64,000 nucleotides of DNA from Cyanomargarita calcarea GSE-NOS-MK-12-04C (lineage in GTDB: Bacteria > Cyanobacteriota > Cyanobacteriia > Cyanobacteriales > Nostocaceae): positions 1 to 64,000 of the forward strand of contig JAHHGZ010000037.1 in NCBI GenBank assembly GCA_019359595.1, read 5' to 3'. A program made the position numbers and the translations under genes. The notes under the pieces are model-generated. The model had not been told where the DNA came from and ran no database searches. It saw only the letters and a list, made by a program, of their open reading frames with translations. Numbering within the stretch: position 1 is the first letter of the stretch; the number at the start of each line of letters is the position of its first letter. Below, in pieces: positions 26,824 to 34,820 of the stretch.

Positions 26824-26911
26824 ACCATACTACAGTCGTCATTTTGTAGCAAGTGTCCTGATTGTCAAGCGATACACTACCCGTAGGCATCGTACTTTTG
26901 ATGACGCGCTG

Positions 26912-27005
26912 ATTTTATGCGATACCTACGGTAAACTCCGAAGATCGTATTTTCCAATACTCGGTTATTTTGTGCGAACTGACAAGTCAGCGCTAACGCG
27001 ATCGC
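26912..27005. repeat. ~95-bp repeat flanking toxin-antitoxin genes, copy 2
   Basis: This is the partner of 25796-25890; the two copies bracket the intact Phd-PIN pair in direct orientation. The copies differ at roughly a fifth to a quarter of positions, judged by eye. Confidence 0.7.
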
Positions 27006-27047
27006 TCGACTGCTACGGTTATTTATCCTCTGTTTCCGCAATTGATG
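26998..27047 (-). pseudogene. 50-bp fragment matching the vWA-protein gene
   Basis: The segment equals 33560-33609, inside the vWA gene, at 45 of 50 positions. In the same reading direction it encodes QLRKQRINNRSSRA against QLRKQGINNRRSRA in the vWA protein. It lies between the second repeat copy and vapB. Confidence 0.6.
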
Positions 27048-27103
27048 TGTCTTTTGTCTAATGTAGGCTATCATCAAGTTATTACCTCTATTGGAGTTAA
27101 ATA

Positions 27104-27307
27104 ATGCAAGAAAATAATCTCCAAATAGACGAAAACCTGATTCAAGAAGCCCTTGTTTTAGGCAACTATAAAAGCTCTAGCGCAGTCATTGAAGCTGCTT
27201 TGCACGAGTATATTCAACGTCGCAAGCAACTAAAAGTCATGGAACTGTTTGGCACAATTGACTACGACTCTGATTATAACTATAAACAGCAGCGACAAAA
27301 TGCATGA
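27104..27307 (+). CDS. VapB-type antitoxin
   Basis: The 67-residue protein opens MQENNLQIDENLIQEALVLG and contains SSAVIEAALHEYIQRRKQ, the pattern of VapB antitoxins with a short DNA-binding start and a toxin-binding tail. It overlaps the downstream vapC by the ATGA tetranucleotide. A decayed copy of its 3' half lies at 24.3 kb. Confidence 0.85.
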   Translation: MQENNLQIDENLIQEALVLGNYKSSSAVIEAALHEYIQRRKQLKVMELFGTIDYDSDYNYKQQRQNA

Positions 27308-27702
27308 GTGTTATTGTCGATACATCTGTTTGGTCGCTTGCTTTACGTCGAAAGACACTAGATGATGAAGCCAATGTCATCAATAATTTCCGCGATTTGA
27401 TTACTGATGGACGGGTTTTTTTATTGGGAGCTATTCGTCAAGAGATTCTTTCTGGTATCCGTCATACTGAACAGTTCACACGATTGCGAGATTATCTCCG
27501 TGCTTTCCCCGATTTAGAACTGACCATAGCGGATTATGAACTAGCCGCTGAGTTTTTTAACACCTGTCGTAGTAATGGTGTTCAAGGTTCAAATACAGAT
27601 TTTCTGATATGTGCAACCGCAGTCAATCGTGGCTACAGCATTTTTACTACAGATAAGGATTTTCAGAATTTTCAAGTACACATTCCAATTGTGTTGCTAT
27701 AA
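27304..27702 (+). CDS. VapC-type PIN toxin
   Basis: The 132-residue protein has VDTSVWSLALRR with the first catalytic Asp, RQEILSGI with the Glu, NTDFLICATAVNRG, and FTTDKDFQNF with the last Asp. The PIN active site is complete, so it should be a functional endoribonuclease controlled by the overlapping VapB. Confidence 0.88.
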   Translation: MSVIVDTSVWSLALRRKTLDDEANVINNFRDLITDGRVFLLGAIRQEILSGIRHTEQFTRLRDYLRAFPDLELTIADYELAAEFFNTCRSNGVQGSNTDFLICATAVNRGYSIFTTDKDFQNFQVHIPIVLL

Positions 27703-27750
27703 GTTGAACATGAACCAGAGGGTTTGTTTGGGAGTTGAAAGAAAAGTGTA

Positions 27751-27853
27751 ATATCAAATCCGGTTGATTGCACGCAGTTCCCCCAGAGCTTCATTTTTAA
27801 CCCAAAATGCTTATGGATTTTTTAAACTATGTGCATTTAGCCGCATTTGATAT
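27751..27853. repeat. 103-bp MITE-like element with 13-bp inverted ends
   Basis: ATATCAAATCCGG at the left end matches the reverse complement of CCGCATTTGATAT at the right end, with one difference. It lies in a 537-bp gap between vapC and the GTPase pseudogene; I find no gene in the remainder of that gap. Confidence 0.6.
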
Positions 27854-28239
27854 AACGAAATTAAACCGAAGAGCGATACCTGGGGTAAGCTAGCCTTTCG
27901 CAACGCTATACTGATAAGCAATAAATCAATACCGTTCAGTTAAGCCCGAAATCCTTGTCGAGACTCTGTACTGCGGAGGCTCGACAAAAGACCATTTTTT
28001 ACCACTAATTCCTTAATTGAACTGTATTGAGCAATAAATAGTGTTGCTCTCAATAAACGTACAACGAAAACAATTATAAGTAATTTAGCAGTCTAAAGCA
28101 GTACAATTACGTAAGCTTTTCGGTTTATTCCGGATTATAAAAGAATAGTTAGAGATTTTGTTATCACGAAAAAGCAAGCTGGTAAGAAGCTTGTCATATT
28201 TCTGTATCTAATTATAAAAATTAAACAGCAGACTTGAAT

Positions 28240-29650
28240 ATGAGCAATAAACTATACAAAGTATTTGAAGAAGTAGAAGTAAAAGCACAACTTCTTTCTA
28301 AATATTGGCATAATTTTTCTACAGAAATATCCAAGCATTTACCAGATACGTATGACTCTGAATTACAAGAACTCTCCAACAAGTTAGAGGTAGCTATTAC
28401 TCATCTAGTTGATGAGCTTCGTAATCCAACTCTTACCCTTGCGACAACGGGAACTACTGAAAAAATTGACTGGAATTACTGATGAGGAAACGTTAAATAA
28501 AAAAGGTACTGGAATTCCAGAAATTAAAAAAAAAATATTTAACTATATTAATACCGAACGTGTATTTATCTTAAAAAAGAGATGCGAGGCTTCGATAAAT
28601 ACAATTTTAAGTACCTCGGAAGAAATTTATAATTTAGTCAGCAAACGATATCCAGAAAATCCCGAAGATGCAAAACGTTTTGAAGAAGAGCGTCGTCGAG
28701 TTTTATTTGCTGAATGGTGGAATCATCTATGGGAAAAAAAGAAAGCTGATTTACAAAAATTTTATGATTATGCAGTTTTAAGTAGGACTTTAGATAATTT
28801 AACTGGAAATTCTACTAGTAGTTTAGATAGATTTCAAGAAAGATATCTACAAATAGTTGCTAGTGAAATTCAAAAACTTAAGGAAGAAACCTTTAGAAAA
28901 AAAGATATTATTTTTGCAGCTAACTCTTACCCAGAATTTGACCGGATGAAAGCTAATTTTGCTTGGCGTGAAGCTTTATATGGCGATGTTAGTAAATTTT
29001 TATCTGCTATTGCTAGACAACTTGCTGGGGAATTGCAAGATGAAGCATTAAAATTAGTCGAATATATGACAAGCTTGTTGTGGGGAAGCAATCAAGTTAA
29101 AGCAAGATTAATTGAAAAGTCGGAAGAATACTTTTTCTCAAAGCTCGAAAATAGTTTGAGCGTACTATTTTTACGGTTTGCTCGTCCTGTCGCCGAAGTT
29201 TTAATTCGCGCTCCCCTGAACAGCGATGCCCGCGAGAAAATTGTCAAGAGTCTTGGTGTTGATATCGAAATAGTTGATAACTATTATATTGGTGATGAGC
29301 CAGCTTTTGCAGTTCTCAAAAGATACGCCAAATATGGTCATAAATTACTCTATTATCCTGAGACAAGGCAACAAATTTTAGGAGTAAGAGGAGTTGCAGC
29401 ACCAATTATCAATTCTCCTAGACAAGTCACGATAGATGTTTACAACGAGTTTCAATCCCCCCAAGAGGATGTAATTTTTGAGGTTGAAAACGATATTAAT
29501 GCCTTTACAGAATATTTGCGTGCAGCAATTTTTCAAGCTGCGGGCTTTGAATCGTACTGCATTCAAGAACTAAAAGGCTTAATTGATAGTTTTAGAGAAA
29601 AGCAAGGGACATGGACAGGTGTTGCTCAAAATGAGGTGAATAAAGGGTAG
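28240..29650 (+). pseudogene. Dynamin-like GTPase with the GTPase domain deleted
   Basis: The first frame reads about 75 residues and ends in NPTLTLATTGTT, the lead-in to a dynamin-type P-loop (normally followed by SSGKS/T). The sequence then changes frame at CGGGAACTACT and continues as RELLKKLTGITDEETLN and some 395 further residues of helical stalk and C-terminal sequence. The P-loop Lys/Ser and all later G motifs are missing, which removes roughly 200 residues. The string CGGGAACTACT fits both reading frames at the junction, as expected from deletion between short direct repeats. The C-terminal part is long and clean, so the loss looks recent. A fragment starting at an internal TTG could still be made, without GTPase activity. 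Confidence 0.75.
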
Positions 29651-29680
29651 AAAATAATTTCTCTACGCTCCTGGTGCATT

Positions 29681-30844
29681 TCAAATTCTAATCGCAGTTT
29701 TCCGTAAACTTTGAATTACAGAAACCGCATACTTCCCCACCTTCTCAATCTCCTCCACAGTATTAAAACGTCCGATTCCAAACCTGATAGACGCATAAGC
29801 TAACTGTTCCGAATGACCCAAAGCCGTGAGAACATGAGAAGGTGCAGTCGTCACCGAGGAACAAGCGGAACCGGAAGAAACCGCCATCACAGATTGCAAC
29901 CCTAACAATAATGCTGCACCATCCACATCCTCAACACTAATATTTAAATTTCCTGCCAGTCGCTGGGTAGGATGTCCGTTGAGGTGAATACCTTGCAACT
30001 GAGAAAGTTTTTCCCACAAAGTTTCTCTTAACTCCATCAGACGTTGGTTTTCCGTTTCCAAATATTGTAAACCTAACTCCACCGCCTTTCCAAAACCAAC
30101 AATTTGTGGTGTATATAAAGTACCAGAACGCATACCCCGTTCGTGACCTCCGCCATGTTGCTGGGGAGCTAGTTTAACTCTAGGGTTGCGACGACGTACG
30201 TACAATGCACCAATTCCCTTGGGACCGTATACTTTATGTGCCGTAAGCGACATCAAATCAACTTTCATCGCTTGCACATCTAAGGGAATTTTACCAATAG
30301 CTTGGGCGGCATCGCTGTGAAAAAGTACGCCACGTTCCCTGCACATTTCTCCAATTTCTGCTAATGGCTGTAAAACCCCAATTTCATTATTTGCCGCCAT
30401 CACTGAAACCAAAATTGTATCGGGACGGAAAGCTTTTTTGAACTCATTTAAATCAATAATTCCATCTTTTTTGACAGGTAAAATTGAAATATCAAAACCG
30501 AGAGTTTTTAAATAATTACAAGGGTCAAGGACAGCACTATGTTCGGTAGCAACAGTAATAATATGTTGTCCTTTTTCAAAATAAGCTTCTGCCACACCTT
30601 TAATCGCTAAATTATTCGCTTCTGTTGCCCCACTAGTAAATACAATTTCTTCTGGTGCGGCATTTATTGCTTCTGCCAAAATTTCCCGAGTTTGTTTGAC
30701 AGCAGCTTCGGCCTCCCAACCATAAAGATGATTAATACTGGATGGGTTGCCAAAGTGTTCGGTGAAGTAGGGTATCATGGCAGCGAGTACCCGTTCATCA
30801 ACAGGTGTCGTTGAGTGAGAATCTAAATATATTGAGCGTTCCAT
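29681..30844 (-). CDS. Cysteine desulfurase (NifS/IscS type)
   Basis: The PLP enzyme takes sulfur from cysteine for iron-sulfur clusters and tRNA thiolation. From the ATG giving MERSIYLDSHSTTPVDERV it is 387 residues. It shows FTSGATEANNLAIKG, ATEHSAVLDP, the PLP-binding Lys in SLTAHKVYGPKGIG near residue 203, and the active Cys in SSGSACSSVTTAPS near 324. Eleven codons upstream are open but unlike the family. No isc, suf or nif genes are nearby, so its client is unknown. Confidence 0.93.
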   Translation of the reverse strand: MERSIYLDSHSTTPVDERVLAAMIPYFTEHFGNPSSINHLYGWEAEAAVKQTREILAEAINAAPEEIVFTSGATEANNLAIKGVAEAYFEKGQHIITVATEHSAVLDPCNYLKTLGFDISILPVKKDGIIDLNEFKKAFRPDTILVSVMAANNEIGVLQPLAEIGEMCRERGVLFHSDAAQAIGKIPLDVQAMKVDLMSLTAHKVYGPKGIGALYVRRRNPRVKLAPQQHGGGHERGMRSGTLYTPQIVGFGKAVELGLQYLETENQRLMELRETLWEKLSQLQGIHLNGHPTQRLAGNLNISVEDVDGAALLLGLQSVMAVSSGSACSSVTTAPSHVLTALGHSEQLAYASIRFGIGRFNTVEEIEKVGKYAVSVIQSLRKTAIRI

Positions 30845-31007
30845 CGATTTTAAATTTTTGGTTTTTATTAATTGCAATCGGATGCATTAGGCTTTAACCT
30901 TAATTGTAGAGAAAATAGCTACCCTCTTGACGTTGGGCTTATATGCAATCTGCGCTCCTTATTCGTATATACGACTGGTAGTGCAAAATACCTAATCTTA
31001 ACTCTTA

Positions 31008-31077
31008 CCTTCGCTTCTTAGTTACTTCGTGGTTAAAAAAAGATATATTTAACCACGAAGTAACTAAGAAGCGAAGG
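31008..31077. repeat. 30-bp perfect inverted repeat hairpin
   Basis: Two perfectly complementary 30-base arms (31008-31037 and 31048-31077) are separated by 10 bases. The arms contain TTCGCTTCTTAGTTACTTCG. It sits between the end of the 385-residue gene and the desulfurase start on the same strand. It could end the upstream transcript, but its length suggests a mobile or folded-RNA element. Confidence 0.8.
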
Positions 31078-31146
31078 GGAAACGATTTCATACCTTACAC
31101 CTTAACAGCCGTATTCTCTTGTCTTAAGTCCTGTAAATGCTTAATA

Positions 31147-32304
31147 TCACCGCTGATTTGCTTTTTTTTGCGCCGCATCCCTTATATGCTGATTCAACAA
31201 ATAGCCAAACCCAGCATTTTCCAAACGCAAAACAAATTCATCACGAGTATTAGCCAATGCGTTTGCAGTCCGATCCAAATTCCAATTATGTTCTGCTAGC
31301 TTACTCAACAAATACGCTCGGCGAGTTTGTGTAGCTGATAAACGATAAGTTTTGAGATATTCCAACTCCTCATTTTCCCGAATAATTGCTTCTCCGATGT
31401 GGTTTTCCTCTTTCAGTTGCAAATTTGTCATGAACCGTTGCAACAAAAATGGTTCAGCAGCATAGATTATCTTTGATTGCAAAGGACTTTCCAACAGTCC
31501 ATTCGCCATACAACTTTGAAAAGATGCCCAATCAGAACGCATTTTACATACAGCGCTTCTTAAATCTGCCAAATTTTTGATTTTCGACTCATCTATAGAT
31601 ACATCCATTGGATAAGTGGTATCGTAAAGTAAGCCATACTGATAGAGCAGTTCACCGTAAAAATCTTCTATCAAACTGGTATGTAACAATCGATAATCTT
31701 CGGGAGTAGGAACAACAAAAGCTGAAGCCAGTGCCTCCGCTACAAACACCAACACCCCAACCTGTCTTTGATGAATTTCAAATACTCGCAAAGCCTCTTC
31801 AAGTCCTGGAATATAACTACCATTTACAGCAGTTTCGTAACGGAAACCCAGTCCATGAGATTGGGCATAATTTGAATATTCACTCCAAGCGATATCAGGA
31901 CCAGAAAAAAATAAAGATAGAAAACCCTCCATTGCCAAATGCAGTGGTAAAAATCGCAGTTGGTTTTTTGACTCTCGCTTTGCCATGCGATGCATCAACC
32001 GCACACTAGCACAACCGCAGTCAAGACGTTTTTCGTCAGGTTTCTTCATTTGTCCACCATAAGCAGCCACCGGATTACCATCATCACTCCAAGACATAAC
32101 CAAGCCGTGGGGAATGTAGGACATATACTGCATATCACCTTCTAAGGAGACAATGCTGATATCTTCGTTATAGGAACGTTTTATTAAGCGTAAATCTCCA
32201 CGTATGCGACGGCGCAGTAGTGGGACAATGCGGACGGCACCCCAGACTTGGGAAGGTGCTATTTCTAATCCTTTTAAGGATATGTCTGTTAATAAGTTAG
32301 TCAT
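31147..32304 (-). CDS. Uncharacterised protein with C-terminal Fis-like helix-turn-helix
   Basis: The 385-residue protein opens with SLKGLEIAPSQVWGAVRIVP and has a central helical region with an LDCGCASVRLMHRM segment near residue 95. The last 70 residues (LSKLAEHNWNLDRTANALA then LRLENAGFGYLL) have the spacing of a Fis/NtrC-type helix-turn-helix. I think the N-terminal part resembles the domain called ARPP-2 in conflict-system surveys, but this is from memory and weak. It is the last gene of a leftward cassette behind the vWA protein, with a MITE-like element between them. A role as regulator or partner of the vWA protein is an inference. Confidence 0.6.
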   Translation of the reverse strand: MTNLLTDISLKGLEIAPSQVWGAVRIVPLLRRRIRGDLRLIKRSYNEDISIVSLEGDMQYMSYIPHGLVMSWSDDGNPVAAYGGQMKKPDEKRLDCGCASVRLMHRMAKRESKNQLRFLPLHLAMEGFLSLFFSGPDIAWSEYSNYAQSHGLGFRYETAVNGSYIPGLEEALRVFEIHQRQVGVLVFVAEALASAFVVPTPEDYRLLHTSLIEDFYGELLYQYGLLYDTTYPMDVSIDESKIKNLADLRSAVCKMRSDWASFQSCMANGLLESPLQSKIIYAAEPFLLQRFMTNLQLKEENHIGEAIIRENEELEYLKTYRLSATQTRRAYLLSKLAEHNWNLDRTANALANTRDEFVLRLENAGFGYLLNQHIRDAAQKKANQR

Positions 32305-32427
32305 TTGTTGGTTGAGGAAAGATAGAAAAATTCAATTTGGCTGAGTTGTTTTAGAGCGTGAACGAATGTAAACAGGTTCGTAGTTGTGCTACCTTCGGAA
32401 GGCGAAGCAGTGATAATTTATTAACAA

Positions 32428-32524
32428 TAGGACTTACGCAGAAACTTTGATTTATGGAACCGCCAAGACGCCAAGTACGCCAAGAAATAAGAGAAGAGTT
32501 TAGGAGAGTTTTTCGTAAGTCCTA
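32428..32524. repeat. 97-bp MITE-like element ending beside the vWA stop codon
   Basis: The ends TAGGACTTACG and CGTAAGTCCTA are perfect inverted repeats. Inside is a CGCCAAGACGCCAAGTACGC string that recurs, in frame, within the 133-residue gene at 34.3 kb. The right end stops two bases short of the vWA gene's stop codon. The element separates two genes that would otherwise form one operon. Confidence 0.75.
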
Positions 32525-32526
32525 AA

Positions 32527-33966
32527 CTAATTTCCTAACATCAAAGCCACACGTTCGGCCAGATAGGTTTCTAGTTCTGCTAAGTGTGCGGAACCATCAG
32601 CAAAACGAGCGAATCCTAACATTGTCGGTAAATCTTCCGCGTCTCGCAGTCCGACTGTCGGGATGCTCAGACTAAGGGGACGTAAGGAAAAATCCTCACT
32701 ATTAAATACAGGATTGCAGTGGACTATCGAGGTTTTACGGAAAGGGTCTAACTTGCTGCGGAAAATCCGCAAGACTTCTGCCGCGCCGTTGGGTGGGTTA
32801 TTATCACAACCATCTGATACAATTACTACTGACTCAGCACCGCAACCCAATGCTGCCAGCAGTGGTGTTGCTAAGTCTGTTTGTCCGCAAGGACGGGCAA
32901 ACAAGGCCTCTTTGACAGAAGTTGTCCAAAAGGCGCGGTAGTCTTTGGCTGCGGCTTTTAATAAGTAGTGGGTAGCAACAGCTACAGCTAAGGGACGGCG
33001 GCGTTTTTCGTTGGAGCCATAACTGGAGTAGCTGCAATCTAATACAGCCGCGACTCGTCCGAGTTTTAATGGTGCTTTTTTTAACGCCAGTCGAGCAGAT
33101 TTATCTAACGCTTGATTTAAGGTATCCCATTCTTTTTCTCGGGTTTCCAAAGGTAAAGAAAGAATGTACAATGCCAGTTTAGTTAGAGGAAGTCGTCCTA
33201 AGTTGAGGTTAATTTCAACTTCCGTACGTTCTGCCGCACCTTGAAAACGTAACTTCTCCGTAAGAGTCATCCTTTCTTGGATGCGAGATAGAAAAACTTC
33301 ACGGGGTATTTTGTGTTTTGCGGCTAAACCTTCAGCGATGGTGAAAGGTAGTTCATAAACCGCTTCTGCGCTGTAGTGCGCTTGACGAAACTGCTCAAAT
33401 AACGGAGTTGTATAGGATTTTGGTTCGTTGAAAGCAAAGAGAAATGTACCCAATTCCCCTGGAAGATTCAAGTGGGCGTGGGATGCGATCGCTCTCACTT
33501 TTCCTCTATACTTAATTGCATCAAAACTCAGATCCCGTCGTTGAGTTAAATAATCGCGAGCGAGCGCCCGACTGCGACGGTTATTTATCCCCTGTTTCCG
33601 CAATTGTTGCAATACCCCCCAAGCCCGTTGTGGTGGTAAATTTTGTAAAGCTGTGGCGATTAATGCACCTTCTTCTGCTTTATGTTCTCTGAGGGTTTGT
33701 TTTCCGGTTGCTAACAGCTTGAAGATAATTTGTGCTTGGTTAAAGTGGTTGATACCTGCTGCTAAACTACGAGCGTATAGCAAACGGTAATTACCTAAAA
33801 TATAATCGTGCAGAAAATCTATTGATACTCGCTGACCGTAAGCATCATCATAAAATTCTTTCTGTCCCGTGCAGGCAAGACAGGCATTGATAAACATAAC
33901 CAAATCTTCTTGAGCTACCTGTTCAACGCGATTTTCTGAGTTAGGAACCATATTTGTATTTCCCAA
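32527..33966 (-). CDS. vWA-domain protein, possibly related to Ro60/TROVE proteins
   Basis: The 479-residue protein has a helical N-terminal part (about residues 1-300) and a von Willebrand A domain at the C-terminus. The metal-ion-dependent adhesion site is complete: DCSYSS (DxSxS) near residue 312, the Thr in QTDLATPL, and Asp in VVIVSDGCDN. Helical repeats followed by a vWA domain are the plan of bacterial Ro60 (TROVE) RNA-binding proteins, and the segment LRKQGINNRRSRALA resembles them. A generic vWA protein of a conflict system is the other option. The genes on both sides run the same way and form a three-gene cassette. A 50-bp fragment of it lies at 27.0 kb. Confidence 0.65.
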   Translation of the reverse strand: MGNTNMVPNSENRVEQVAQEDLVMFINACLACTGQKEFYDDAYGQRVSIDFLHDYILGNYRLLYARSLAAGINHFNQAQIIFKLLATGKQTLREHKAEEGALIATALQNLPPQRAWGVLQQLRKQGINNRRSRALARDYLTQRRDLSFDAIKYRGKVRAIASHAHLNLPGELGTFLFAFNEPKSYTTPLFEQFRQAHYSAEAVYELPFTIAEGLAAKHKIPREVFLSRIQERMTLTEKLRFQGAAERTEVEINLNLGRLPLTKLALYILSLPLETREKEWDTLNQALDKSARLALKKAPLKLGRVAAVLDCSYSSYGSNEKRRRPLAVAVATHYLLKAAAKDYRAFWTTSVKEALFARPCGQTDLATPLLAALGCGAESVVIVSDGCDNNPPNGAAEVLRIFRSKLDPFRKTSIVHCNPVFNSEDFSLRPLSLSIPTVGLRDAEDLPTMLGFARFADGSAHLAELETYLAERVALMLGN

Positions 33967-34036
33967 AAATTAGAAAAAATATTTATACAGACTGTGAAAT
34001 TTTATTATTTCTGTGTATTGAGTTCCATTGGTTGCA

Positions 34037-34069
34037 AGATCCCCGACTTCTTAAAGAAGTCGGGGATCT
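34037..34069. repeat. AGATCCCCGACTTCTT hairpin repeat
   Basis: A 33-base palindrome has 16-base arms around one central base. An identical 33-base copy occurs at 49066-49098. It sits between the 133-residue gene and the vWA gene. Confidence 0.85.
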
Positions 34070-34098
34070 GACACTGAGGACGCAGAGAAATGCAGGGG

Positions 34099-34500
34099 TT
34101 AAGCGTGACAAAATTGTCCGCTTTGAGATAGTTTTTGAAACAATAATTCAGCAGATGGACTCAAATTTGTGACAAAAACACCCGTCTCACAAATGATATC
34201 TGATGTCATCCAAACGCCTTTAAAAGTTACTTCCAAATATTCAGCATCACAACGACAGATATCAATAAGATTCTCTTGACTTACATTCTCTAACTCATTT
34301 CTTGGCGAACTTGGCGACTTGGCGGTTTTAAAAAACTTTATTTCCTCATCTCGAATCAGAAAAGCAGCAGTACTAGATTTAATATGAAAACTTGTCGCTG
34401 AATGCAGAGATAAAATTACTCTTGTATTTACCCAAGCTTCCAAAGATTCCTCCAGACGCTCTAGGGTGAAGCTATTTTCTGTATAAATTAGTTTTAACAT
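34099..34500 (-). CDS. Small protein of unknown function, upstream of the vWA gene
   Basis: The 133-residue protein starts MLKLIYTENSFTLERLEESL and has no signal or membrane segment. I do not recognise the family. Residues 58-69 (KTAKSPSSPRNE) are encoded by DNA matching an intergenic CCGCCAAG-CGCCAAG repeat also found at 32.5 kb, so an in-frame repeat insertion is likely. The sequence on both sides of this insert looks like one alpha/beta domain. The position directly before the vWA gene (132-bp gap containing a hairpin) suggests a functional link. Confidence 0.6.
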   Translation of the reverse strand: MLKLIYTENSFTLERLEESLEAWVNTRVILSLHSATSFHIKSSTAAFLIRDEEIKFFKTAKSPSSPRNELENVSQENLIDICRCDAEYLEVTFKGVWMTSDIICETGVFVTNLSPSAELLFQKLSQSGQFCHA

Positions 34501-34751
34501 AATACATTAAGACAACGTATTGAAGAGAAAGTTATTCGGGGAATGGCGGCGCGACTGCGGGTAGCACTTTAACAGAGTGGTTCGGAAGTCGTACCAAAGT
34601 CCCGCGAACAACCTTCATGTATATAGAGTATTGCGGAAGCATTCCCCCAAGCTAATCAAGTTCGTTAATGCTGGAAAAGCTTGTAAAATCGGGATTATAA
34701 ACCTAGGGGAAGTAGCTTTCACTTAGGGGAATCCCCCAACTTTTCTTTAGG

Positions 34752-34818
34752 GAGTTAGGAGTTAGGAGTTAGGAGTTAGGAGTTAGGAGTTAGGAGTGAT
34801 GAGTTATGAGTTAGGAGC
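34752..34818. repeat. STRR heptamer array (GGAGTTA x about 8)
   Basis: Tandem GGAGTTA units, the last ones slightly changed (GTGATGAGTTATGA), fill the DNA just before the NACHT start codon. The other 250 bases of the 320-bp gap show no gene. Confidence 0.85.
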
Positions 34819-34820
34819 AA

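Noticed and set aside
26877-27077. Leftward open frame of 66 codons before vapB
   Set aside because: It is made of the second repeat copy and the 50-bp vWA fragment; it has no sensible start or partner.
28409-29650. The 413-codon frame as an independent gene
   Set aside because: Its first residues come from the other frame of the GTPase gene; the natural reading is one gene with an internal deletion.
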